Below are positions 1 to 6,268 of a stretch of DNA of 10,411 nt, piece after piece. Location: NCBI GenBank assembly GCA_018623875.1, contig JAAZUZ010000048.1:1-10411 (forward strand), written 5' to 3'. The notes beneath the pieces are model-generated. The model was not told the DNA's origin, searched no databases, and saw nothing but the letters and a program-made list of their open reading frames with translations. How positions within the stretch are numbered: position 1 is the first letter of the stretch; the number at the start of each line of letters is the position of its first letter. Made by a program: the position numbers and the translations under genes. The stretch is from Synechococcus sp. HW_metabat.21 (GTDB lineage: Bacteria; Cyanobacteriota; Cyanobacteriia; PCC-6307; Cyanobiaceae).

Positions 1-257
1 CGATCGGTTGAAGGGGCGCTTACGCCGTGTGTTGGGTTGTGTTCTTTTTTCGACTCCAAACTTCAGTTCGAGGGTGATTCAATCGCGCCCTTTAATTCTT
101 GATGCTTGTGGACGGTCATTCCACTGGCATTGTTTAGTTGCTTGGTTGACAGTGAGTTCGGCAAAGTTTTGGATCCGATCGATCAGTTGTCTGACTCAAG
201 CCGGGTGAATTCTCTGCTTTTGTACTCAGCCTCTTGATTCTTTGCGCCCGACACCGC

Positions 258-271
258 GATCCTTCGGGATC
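258..271 (+). other. UUCG-tetraloop hairpin upstream of the lysozyme gene
   Basis: GATCC (258-262), TTCG loop (263-266) and GGATC (267-271) form a perfect 5-bp stem closed by C-G around a UUCG tetraloop, an unusually stable RNA loop. No T tract follows, so it does not look like an intrinsic terminator on +. It sits directly before the candidate -35 at 276-281. It could be the end of an upstream transcript or a chance palindrome. Confidence 0.4.
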
Positions 272-275
272 CCCC

Positions 276-303
276 TTGACGTGCGCTGTTCCCTGCTTTT
301 GAT
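276..303 (+). promoter_or_regulatory. Candidate sigma-70-type promoter for the lysozyme gene
   Basis: TTGACG (276-281, 5/6 match to the -35 consensus), a 16-bp spacer, and TTTGAT (298-303, 4/6 match to -10). Transcription would begin near 310, giving a leader of about 24 nt to the ATG at 334. It would exclude the upstream in-frame TTG at 307, which supports the ATG start. This is by eye only; the spacer is 1 bp shorter than ideal. Confidence 0.35.
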
Positions 304-333
304 GGTTTGACCGCTCAGATCTCTTCGAAGTCG

Positions 334-1179
334 ATGGTTCCTTCGATCTCTGTGCGTTCTTCCTTCTCCCTGCCCGTCGCGTCCCTCCTGGGTATGACGG
401 CTCTGCTGGCCCCGTTGCCCGCCCTGGCCGATGCCGGTCAGATCAAGCCCCAGGCTGCCAAGGCCAATGCGCTCAGCTCGCTGCCGGCACTTCCTCCCGT
501 TCCTCGGCAGCCCGCCCCGCCCCGTTCTCGCTTGGCGATGTTGGACGCCAGCGACGGACAGATCACCCCGGGTGGCCCCTTCCGCTACGCGATCACCCCT
601 GAGCGCCGCGCCCTGCTGAACACGATCCGCTTCGCCGAAGGCACCTGGGCCCGCGGAGAGGATCTGGGCTACCGCGTGATGTTTGGCGGTGGTCTGATGG
701 GCGGTATGGATCGCCATCCCAACCGGGTGATCTACTCCGGTCGCTACGCCAGCGCCGCCGCCGGGGCGTACCAGTTCATGCCCTTCACCTGGACCATGGC
801 CAGCCGAAAACTCGGGCTGGCTGGGTTTGGCCCCCACGTTCAAGATCAGGCGGCCATCTTCTTGATTCAGCGGCGCGGTGCCCTTGCTTTGGCGGATCGC
901 GGAGAGTTCACCCCGGAGTTGGCCGCCAAGCTCGCACCGGAATGGGCCTCATTCCCGACCCTTGCTGGCTACAGCTATTACGGCCAGCCGGTTAAGCGGT
1001 ATGCGGCTCTCAAGGCGTTTTATGAGCAGAGCCTTGCGCAGTTGAAGACCCTGGCGGAACCCCAGGAACCGGTGCTCGAGCGCGTCGAACGACCCGCTTG
1101 TGAGCCAGTGCAGTCCCTGCGTTGCCGGCTCGAGGCCCTGGATCGGATTGGGCCCAAGCCGAAGAGCCTGGGCATCTAG
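334..1179 (+). CDS. Secreted lysozyme-like (GH104, lambda R type) peptidoglycan hydrolase
   Basis: Probably cleaves the glycan strands of peptidoglycan outside the cytoplasm. From the ATG at 334 the protein has 281 residues. It begins with a signal peptide (hydrophobic core about 11-29, likely cleavage after ALA near residue 32), then a Pro/Ala-rich linker (about 36-85), then a domain (about 88-235) resembling the lambda R endolysin/lytic transglycosylase. The shared pattern is FAEGT with Glu102 as the likely catalytic acid, then GYRVMFGG, a conserved HP, GAYQFMPFTW, a QD pair, and the RGAL...DRGE segment. The C-terminal tail holds two cysteines (256 and 264) that could form a disulfide. An in-frame TTG at 307 would add nine residues; I prefer 334 because it starts the signal peptide neatly and suits the candidate promoter. 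No holin or other phage gene is nearby, so this looks like a host cell-wall enzyme. It converges on psb32 with an 11-bp gap. The family call is firm; the exact chemistry (hydrolase or lytic transglycosylase) is not. Confidence 0.85.
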   Translation: MVPSISVRSSFSLPVASLLGMTALLAPLPALADAGQIKPQAAKANALSSLPALPPVPRQPAPPRSRLAMLDASDGQITPGGPFRYAITPERRALLNTIRFAEGTWARGEDLGYRVMFGGGLMGGMDRHPNRVIYSGRYASAAAGAYQFMPFTWTMASRKLGLAGFGPHVQDQAAIFLIQRRGALALADRGEFTPELAAKLAPEWASFPTLAGYSYYGQPVKRYAALKAFYEQSLAQLKTLAEPQEPVLERVERPACEPVQSLRCRLEALDRIGPKPKSLGI

Positions 1180-1202
1180 ATCAGAGCCCCTTAGCCCTGA
1201 TC
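1179..1202. terminator. Possible bidirectional hairpin between convergent genes
   Basis: GATCAG (1179-1184) pairs with CTGATC (1197-1202). An A-C mismatch follows, then GC (1186-1187) with GC (1194-1195) and a 6-nt loop. It spans the stop codons of both the lysozyme gene and psb32, a usual place for a shared terminator. There is no T tract on either strand, so intrinsic termination is uncertain. Confidence 0.35.
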
Positions 1203-2051
1203 GCCTTCCTTGAGGCGGGTCTTCCCGATCGTGTTTTGGGCGATCAGATACGCGACGGCAATCGCTCCGACGAAGCCCAGAGCGTTCCGCACCAGCGGCA
1301 GCAGGTCGGAGGTGCGGGTGATGATCGGCGCCACACCGAAGACCCCAAAGAGAATCACCCAGAGGGGGGAGAGCAGCAGCACCCAGGCCCACTCCACGGT
1401 GTGCTCCGGCTTGCGGGGATAGGCGGCAAATCCCACGATCAGACCACCCAGGATCGAGGTGGCGAGGGTGAGCAGCCACTGCTCCTGGGGCAGGCCGGGC
1501 ACGACCTGGCAGCCGCCGATCTCAAGGCAGCCCTTGACGGTGTGGAGTGAGTCGAGCAGCGCCGCATCCTGGCCGTGGTCACGCACGTAGTACTGGTTGC
1601 CGAAGCGGGTCTGCAGCTCCACCCAGTAGGTGCGGGGCATCAGCGCAAACAGCGCGTCGCCCACGTTGAAGTTGAGCAGGTTCCCGCCGCGCTCGTCGGC
1701 GATCAGCAGCAGGCTGCGCTCATCGAGGCCCCAGAAGTCTTTAACGGCGAGCCCGGGTGTGCGGTCGTACTGGGTGAGGACGCGCAGCTTCCAGCCACTG
1801 ACAGCTTCGAAGTCGTTGATCTCGGCTTCCAGGGCGGCGCGCTGGTTGTCCGTGAGGATCTTCGCCAGGTCGATCACTGGGGTTGGGTGATCGGGCAGCA
1901 GGTCCGGGTTGTCATAGGCCCAGGCCGGTGCAGCCCCCCAACCCAGCAGGAGCGCCAGGCTGAGGGCTAGGCCCAGCAGCCAGCCGCGGAGGGCGGAGGC
2001 GCTGTGGGCTGCACGCGGCTCGGTCATGGCACCTGCTTCAGTGGCGAGCAT
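1191..2051 (-). CDS. psb32: Psb32-type TPM-domain thylakoid protein
   Basis: Psb32 (plant relative TLP18.3) helps protect and repair photosystem II; the family is anchored at the thylakoid with its TPM domain in the lumen. The 286-residue protein has a signal peptide/anchor (hydrophobic 24-41, possible cleavage after AWA at 45), then a TPM domain (about 58-185). Visible TPM features are the start VIDLAKILT, the strand LLLIADERGGN, the signature LNFNVGDAL (126-134) and the segment RFGNQYYVRDHG. Cys175 and Cys181 may form a lumenal disulfide. Three hydrophobic stretches follow (about 193-211, 222-245, 262-280), so the C-terminus is membrane-embedded, with more hydrophobic segments than the single C-terminal helix I would expect. 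I chose the ATG at 2051 because GGAGGA lies 10 nt upstream; an internal ATG at 2027 would also keep the signal peptide. It is divergent from midA and convergent with the lysozyme gene, so it is probably monocistronic. TPM proteins outside photosynthesis exist, but the signal peptide and host context favour Psb32. Confidence 0.82.
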   Translation of the reverse strand: MLATEAGAMTEPRAAHSASALRGWLLGLALSLALLLGWGAAPAWAYDNPDLLPDHPTPVIDLAKILTDNQRAALEAEINDFEAVSGWKLRVLTQYDRTPGLAVKDFWGLDERSLLLIADERGGNLLNFNVGDALFALMPRTYWVELQTRFGNQYYVRDHGQDAALLDSLHTVKGCLEIGGCQVVPGLPQEQWLLTLATSILGGLIVGFAAYPRKPEHTVEWAWVLLLSPLWVILFGVFGVAPIITRTSDLLPLVRNALGFVGAIAVAYLIAQNTIGKTRLKEGDQG

Positions 2052-2061
2052 TCTCCCTGAG

Positions 2062-2067
2062 TCCTCC
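2062..2067 (-). promoter_or_regulatory. Shine-Dalgarno site fixing the psb32 start
   Basis: Read on the minus strand this is GGAGGA, 10 nt before the ATG at 2051. It is the strongest ribosome binding site near psb32 and favours 2051 over the ATG at 2027. It lies inside the 24-bp gap to the divergent midA start, so the psb32 promoter must lie within the midA coding region. Confidence 0.6.
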
Positions 2068-2075
2068 GCAGCGCC

Positions 2076-3242
2076 GTGAGTTCTGCTTCATCTCCTCTGC
2101 ACGCGGCCCCCGCCTGGCTGATGGAGCGGTTGCAGGCCGCCGGTGGCTGGGTGCCGTTCAGCACCTACATGGACTGGGCGTTGCATGACCCCAGCCATGG
2201 GGCCTATGGGGCGGGACGCCTGCAGGTGGGGCCTTCGGGTGACTTCGCCACCTCCCCGTCCCTGGGACCGGACTTCGCCGAGCTCCTCCTGCCTCAGCTT
2301 CTGCAGTGGTTCCAGCAGCAGCCAGGCAACGGCCCCCTGGCCTTGATCGAGACCGGCCCCGGGGAAGGACAGCTCGCCCTCCAGCTCTCTGAGGCCATCG
2401 CGCGGGAGGCACCGGAGCTGCGCGAGCGTCTGGAACTGGTGCTGGTGGAACCGAACCCGGGCATGGCGGAGCGTCAGCGGGTGCTCTTGGCGGAGGCTCC
2501 CCTGCGCTGCCGTTGGCAGTCCTTCGCCCAGCTCCAGGAGTCGCCCCTCACCGGGGTGATGCTCGCCCATGAAGTGCTGGATGCCCTGGCGGTCGAGCGG
2601 GTGCTCTGGGATGGCCAGGACTGGCGGCTGCAGGGGGTCTCGCTGGTGGGAGACGCTGCGCTGGAGCTCGCGGCTGGTCCCCCGCTGAGTGCGGACCTGC
2701 GGGCGGAGTTGGAGGCCTTGATCCCTGGGCCGTCTCGGCCCGAGGGCTGGTGCACGGAGTTGCATGTGGGACTCGCCCCCTGGCTGGCCCAGGCCGCCGC
2801 TTCCCTCAGTCAGGGGCAGTTGCTCGTGATCGACTACGCCCATGAGGCCTGGCGTTACTACGCCCCGCAGCGCAGCAATGGCACCTTGATGGCCTATCGC
2901 GGCCAACGGGCCAGCGATGACCCGCTGCTGGAGCCGGGTCACTGGGACCTCACGGCCCACCTTTGTTTGGAGTCGCTGGAGCGGGCCGCCGCCGCCAGTG
3001 GCTGGAGCCTGCTGGGGCAGCGGCGCCAGGGTGAAGCCCTGCTGGCCCTGGGGCTCGCCCAGCGCCTGCATGCCCTGCAGCAGGGATCACCGGCGGAGTT
3101 GGCTGATCTACTCAGTCGCCGGGAAGCGCTGCTGCGCTACGTCGACCCGTCGGCCCTTGGGGATTTCCGCTGGATTGCCCTGCAGCGCTCCGGCGCTGTG
3201 GCCGCCCAGCCGTTGTTCCTGCAGGATCCGCCCCTGGCCTAG
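2076..3242 (+). CDS. MidA/NDUFAF7-family SAM-dependent protein methyltransferase
   Basis: This family (COG1565/DUF185) includes mitochondrial NDUFAF7/MidA, which methylates an arginine of the complex I subunit NDUFS2 during assembly. In a cyanobacterium the natural analogue would be the NDH-1 subunit NdhH, but that target is inference. The 388-residue protein shows the family pattern in order: PFSTYMDWALHDPSHGAY (27-44), GDFATSPSLGPDF (55-67), the SAM-binding motif LIETGPGEGQL (90-100), the HEVLDALAVERV segment after the nucleotide-binding region, and the C-terminal IDYAHE...NGTL.AYRGQ...PGHWDLTAH block. The start is GTG at 2076, because the conserved WLMERL segment lies before the first in-frame ATG (2121) and a stop lies in frame at 2058. 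No strong ribosome binding site is visible. It is divergent from psb32 and overlaps aroB tail to tail by 4 bp. Confidence 0.85.
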   Translation: MSSASSPLHAAPAWLMERLQAAGGWVPFSTYMDWALHDPSHGAYGAGRLQVGPSGDFATSPSLGPDFAELLLPQLLQWFQQQPGNGPLALIETGPGEGQLALQLSEAIAREAPELRERLELVLVEPNPGMAERQRVLLAEAPLRCRWQSFAQLQESPLTGVMLAHEVLDALAVERVLWDGQDWRLQGVSLVGDAALELAAGPPLSADLRAELEALIPGPSRPEGWCTELHVGLAPWLAQAAASLSQGQLLVIDYAHEAWRYYAPQRSNGTLMAYRGQRASDDPLLEPGHWDLTAHLCLESLERAAAASGWSLLGQRRQGEALLALGLAQRLHALQQGSPAELADLLSRREALLRYVDPSALGDFRWIALQRSGAVAAQPLFLQDPPLA

Positions 3243-3244
3243 GC
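3237..3244. other. 8-bp palindrome shared by the midA and aroB stop codons
   Basis: GCCTAGGC is perfectly self-complementary. On + it is the last Ala codon (GCC) and TAG stop of midA; on - it is the last Ala codon (GCC) and TAG stop of aroB. The two stops interlock in CTAG (3239-3242). There is no intergenic space, so any terminator for either gene must lie inside the other coding sequence. Confidence 0.9.
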
Positions 3245-4357
3245 GCAGCGGGACAGGGCCGCCAACACCTGCTCGGGCTGCACATCACTGCGGATCTCCA
3301 CCGTTCCAAGGCTGGTGGGGAGCACGAAGCGCACGCGGCCGTCGCGCACCTTCTTGTCCCCCTGCAAGCAGCGCAGGACGGCCTGGGGATCAAGCTCGGG
3401 CCAGCGCATCGGCAGACCTGCCGCTTCGATGACGGCCCGTTGCCGGCGTTGGTCATCGGCGCTCCAGAGCCCCAGCTCCAGGCTGAGCTCGCCGGCGGCC
3501 ACCATGCCGATGCCCACGGCCTCGCCATGCAGATAGGTGCCGTAGCCGCAGAGGGCTTCCACCACGTGGCCGAGGGTGTGGCCGTAATTGAGGATCGCCC
3601 GCAGGCCCCCTTCCCGTTCATCCGCCGCGACGACCTTCGCCTTGGCGGCGGCGGAGCGCTCCAGGATGCTCTCCAGGAGCGATGCGGGCAGGGTCGCCAT
3701 CGAACGCAGACCGCCCGCTGCGGCTTCCAGTTCGGCGAAGAGGTCCGGGTCTCCGATGACCCCGTACTTGATCACCTCGGCCATGCCGGCCCGGAATTCC
3801 CGCTCCGGCAGGGTGGCCAGGGTGGCGGGATCAATCAGGACCAGCTTGGGCTGGTGGAAGGCCCCGATCAGGTTCTTGCCGCCGGGGTGATTCACGCCGG
3901 TTTTGCCGCCGATTGAGGCATCGACCATGGCCAGCAGGGTCGTGGGCACTTGGACGACGGCGATGCCCCGCAGCCAGCTCGCGGCGGCGAAGCCGGCCAT
4001 GTCCCCCACGACACCGCCGCCGAGGGCGACGATCAGCGATCCCCGCTCTAGTTTCTGGGCGAAAGCCGCGTCGTGGATTTGAGCCACGGTGGCTGGGGTT
4101 TTCTGCTCCTCCCCGGCTTCGATCACGAGGAGCTCCGCCTCAAAGCCCGCTGCCTGGAGGCTGCCCAAGGCCTGGGTGCCGTAGTGCTGATGCACGACGG
4201 GGTTGGTCACGATCAGGACTTTGGTGCCCGCTTTGAAGCCCTGGCCCAGGACTTGCTGACCGAGGCTAGAGAGCGCTCCCTGTCCGATCACGACGGGATA
4301 GGGATTCGCACTGAGCGCCACCTCGATGGTGCGGATCGCGGCGGCCGTGACGCTCAT
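3239..4357 (-). CDS. aroB: 3-dehydroquinate synthase
   Basis: Converts DAHP to 3-dehydroquinate, the second step of the shikimate pathway, in the cytoplasm with NAD+ and a divalent metal. The 372-residue length is normal for stand-alone bacterial AroB. Signatures seen: the NAD-binding GGGVVGDMAGF (113-123), PTTLLAMVDASIGGKTGVN (138-156), KNLIGAFHQP (161-170), AEVIKYG with metal ligand Glu194, the NYGHTLGH motif with ligand His260, and LHGEAVGIGM with ligand His277. The catalytic Lys, Arg and Asn positions of these motifs are present, so the enzyme looks intact. The ATG at 4357 lies 25 bp after the recQ stop on the same strand, without a clear ribosome binding site, suggesting co-transcription with recQ. 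Its end overlaps midA on the opposite strand by 4 bp. Confidence 0.97.
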   Translation of the reverse strand: MSVTAAAIRTIEVALSANPYPVVIGQGALSSLGQQVLGQGFKAGTKVLIVTNPVVHQHYGTQALGSLQAAGFEAELLVIEAGEEQKTPATVAQIHDAAFAQKLERGSLIVALGGGVVGDMAGFAAASWLRGIAVVQVPTTLLAMVDASIGGKTGVNHPGGKNLIGAFHQPKLVLIDPATLATLPEREFRAGMAEVIKYGVIGDPDLFAELEAAAGGLRSMATLPASLLESILERSAAAKAKVVAADEREGGLRAILNYGHTLGHVVEALCGYGTYLHGEAVGIGMVAAGELSLELGLWSADDQRRQRAVIEAAGLPMRWPELDPQAVLRCLQGDKKVRDGRVRFVLPTSLGTVEIRSDVQPEQVLAALSRCA

Positions 4358-4382
4358 GGACTAACGCTGCAGTCGCTTGAGG

Positions 4383-6212
4383 CTATCGGTCCCCTGTTGC
4401 CGTCAGCACCTCGAGCAGTGCCGCGCCGTAGCGCTCCTGCTTGGCCGTGCCAATGCCGCTGACGCCGGCGAGTTCGCTGAGGGATCCCGGACGACGCGAC
4501 GCCAACTCCACCAGGGTGCGGTCGTGGAAGACCACGTAGGGCGGGACGCCCTGCTGGCGTGCCTGCTCCCGCCGCCAGCTTTTCAAGGCCGCCAGCAGTG
4601 GATCGTCGTCCGGCACGGCGGCCGCAGCAGGGGTCTGGCTGCGTCGACGCTGCTCCTTGGCGGGTGGCGGCAGCACCAGATGGAGCTCCCGCTCGCCCCG
4701 CAGCAGCGGCTGAACCAGCTCGGCTGGACCAAAACAGAGTCCGCCCTTGGCGTCGTCCGGGGAGTCGAGGGCCCCGAGGCTGACCAGCTGGCGCAGTAGG
4801 GCCCGCCATTGCCCCCGATCCAGCTCCTTGCCGATGCCGTACACACTGAGTTGCTCGTGCCCGAGCGATCGGATGCGCTCGGTGTTGGCGCCCAACAGGA
4901 CGTCGACGACATGGCCTGCGCCAAAGCGTTGGCCAGTCCGGTACACAGCCGACAGCCCCTTCTGCGCCGCGACCCGGCAGTCGCTGCGCTGTTTGGGTTC
5001 GAGGCAGCCATCGCAGTTGTTGCAGGGCTCGGCCAGCTCCTCACCGAAATGGCTGAGCAGCACCTGACGCCGGCAGCCGCTGGCTTCGCTGTAGGCGATC
5101 AGGGCCTCGAGCTTGCCGCGCTCGATCCGTTTTTGCTCCTCACTGGCTCCGGAGTCATCGATGAACCGGCGCAGCTGTGGGATGTCGCCAGCACCGTGTG
5201 CCATCCAGGCCACGGCGGGGAGGCCATCGCGACCCGCCCGACCGGTCTCTTGGTAGTAGGCCTCGAGACTTTTGGGCAGGTCGACGTGGGCCACGAAGCG
5301 CACATCGGGTTTGTCGATCCCCATGCCGAAGGCGATCGTCGCCACCACGACCACACCGCTGCCGAGGCGGAAGCGCTGCAGGGCCTCCCGCCGTGATTCG
5401 GCGTCCATTCCGGCGTGATAAGCGATCGCATCGATGCCGGCCGCCTTGAGTTCAGCGGCCACCCGGTCCACCCGGTTGCGGGAGCGGGCGTAGACGATCC
5501 CCGACTCACCGCGGTGTTCCGCCAGGAACTCCAGCAGCTGTGCATGACCAGCTTGTTTGTGGCGCAGCAGGTAGCGGATGTTGGGCCGATCAAAGCTGGC
5601 GAGGAACACCTCGTCCTGCTGCAACTGCAGGCAGGCGCGGATATCCCGCTGGGTGCGCGGATCGGCGGTTGCGGTGAGGGCCAGCCGCGGCACCGCGGGA
5701 AAGCGTGTCGCTAGCTGGTCGAGTTGCCGGTACTCAGGCCGGAAGTCATGCCCCCACTGCGAGACGCAGTGGGCTTCATCGATGGCGAAGAGGGCCAGCG
5801 GCATGGAGGCCAGTCGCTCCAGCACATCCCCGCTGAAGAGCCGCTCGGGTGAGACGTAAAGCAGATCCAGCTCGCCATTGCCGAGCTGACGCCAGATGGT
5901 CTGGCTGGCGCCGACCTCGAGGCCGGAATGCAGGCCGGCGGCCGCAACACCGAGTTGCTGCAGCGCTTCCACCTGGTCCTGCATCAGGGCGATCAGCGGC
6001 GAGACCACCACGGCCAGCCCTGGCGTGCAGAGGGCCGGAACCTGATAGCAAAGCGACTTGCCGCCGCCTGTGGGCATCAGCACCAGCCCCGAACCGCCGC
6101 CAATGACATGGCGGACGATTGCCTCCTGCGGTCCCCGGAAGGAGGCATAGCCAAAGACCCGCTGCAGCACATCCAGCGGGTCGCTGTTGGGCTGGGCTGG
6201 GCTACTCAGCAT
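4383..6212 (-). CDS. recQ: ATP-dependent DNA helicase RecQ
   Basis: A 3'-5' superfamily 2 DNA helicase for recombination and stalled-fork repair. All elements of a full-length bacterial RecQ are present in 609 residues, about the length of the E. coli protein: motif I MPTGGGKS with Lys52, VSPLIALMQDQ (70-80), the DEAH box 145-148 inside AIDEAHCVSQWGHDFRPEY, motif III LTATA (179-183), VYARSRN (240-246), YHAGM (265-269), ATIAFGMGIDKPDVR (291-305) and motif VI YYQETGRAGRDG (319-330). The zinc-binding subdomain has Cys380, Cys397, Cys400 and Cys403. A winged-helix region follows, and a single HRDC domain lies at about 525-600. The ATG at 6212 starts the protein a little before the conserved helicase entry; no strong ribosome binding site is visible. 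It is divergent from the ABC permease gene and probably leads a recQ-aroB transcript. Confidence 0.97.
   Translation of the reverse strand: MLSSPAQPNSDPLDVLQRVFGYASFRGPQEAIVRHVIGGGSGLVLMPTGGGKSLCYQVPALCTPGLAVVVSPLIALMQDQVEALQQLGVAAAGLHSGLEVGASQTIWRQLGNGELDLLYVSPERLFSGDVLERLASMPLALFAIDEAHCVSQWGHDFRPEYRQLDQLATRFPAVPRLALTATADPRTQRDIRACLQLQQDEVFLASFDRPNIRYLLRHKQAGHAQLLEFLAEHRGESGIVYARSRNRVDRVAAELKAAGIDAIAYHAGMDAESRREALQRFRLGSGVVVVATIAFGMGIDKPDVRFVAHVDLPKSLEAYYQETGRAGRDGLPAVAWMAHGAGDIPQLRRFIDDSGASEEQKRIERGKLEALIAYSEASGCRRQVLLSHFGEELAEPCNNCDGCLEPKQRSDCRVAAQKGLSAVYRTGQRFGAGHVVDVLLGANTERIRSLGHEQLSVYGIGKELDRGQWRALLRQLVSLGALDSPDDAKGGLCFGPAELVQPLLRGERELHLVLPPPAKEQRRRSQTPAAAAVPDDDPLLAALKSWRREQARQQGVPPYVVFHDRTLVELASRRPGSLSELAGVSGIGTAKQERYGAALLEVLTATGDR
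5422..5429. repeat. HIP1 octamer GCGATCGC
   Basis: A perfect copy of the highly iterated palindrome common in many cyanobacterial genomes, inside recQ. Only two copies occur in the window, so enrichment is slight. Confidence 0.5.
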
Positions 6213-6268
6213 GGGTGGCTGGCTGATTGGAAAAGATCCACCACAATGGCGCGATCAAGGCTGCCTGC
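6213..6268. promoter_or_regulatory. Divergent intergenic region between recQ and the permease
   Basis: The 56 bp between the two start codons must carry, or be flanked by, promoters for both directions. On + a CACAAT at 6242-6247 matches 4/6 of a -10 box and lies 21 nt before the permease ATG, but no good -35 is at the right distance. AAGG (6257-6260), 8 nt before the ATG at 6269, is a modest ribosome binding site. No operator palindrome was seen. Confidence 0.3.

Larger units (their letters stand above)
1..333. other. Non-coding leader region, lower GC than the rest
   Basis: No convincing gene is visible. The only open frame of note (about 8-208, +, TTG start, 66 codons) has no recognisable motif and no good ribosome binding site. 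G+C over 1-240 is about 48% by hand count, against roughly 65% in the neighbouring genes, which fits an intergenic region. It contains a T-rich run at 41-50 preceded by a small GGCG/CGCC hairpin at 15-26, too far from the T run for a textbook terminator. There is a perfect -35 hexamer TTGACA at 146-151 without a good -10 at standard spacing, a UUCG hairpin at 258-271, and a better promoter candidate at 276-303. An unrecognised small RNA cannot be excluded. Confidence 0.6.

Noticed and set aside
15..50. Hairpin plus T run as an intrinsic terminator of an upstream gene
   Set aside because: The 4-bp stem (15-26) lies about 15 nt or more before the T-rich stretch, so it does not form a standard terminator.
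8..208. 66-codon open frame on + with TTG start near the left edge
   Set aside because: No ribosome binding site or homology signal; base composition matches non-coding DNA.
226..843. 205-codon open frame on - opposite the lysozyme gene
   Set aside because: Its composition (Gly, Arg, Gln) is typical of reverse-complement GC-rich code; no domain was recognised, and the + strand gene explains the region.
2088..3071. Long open frame (327 codons) on - opposite midA
   Set aside because: It is antisense to a gene with clear family motifs, is rich in Gly, Gln, Arg and Pro as expected for a GC-rich shadow frame, and shows no motif.
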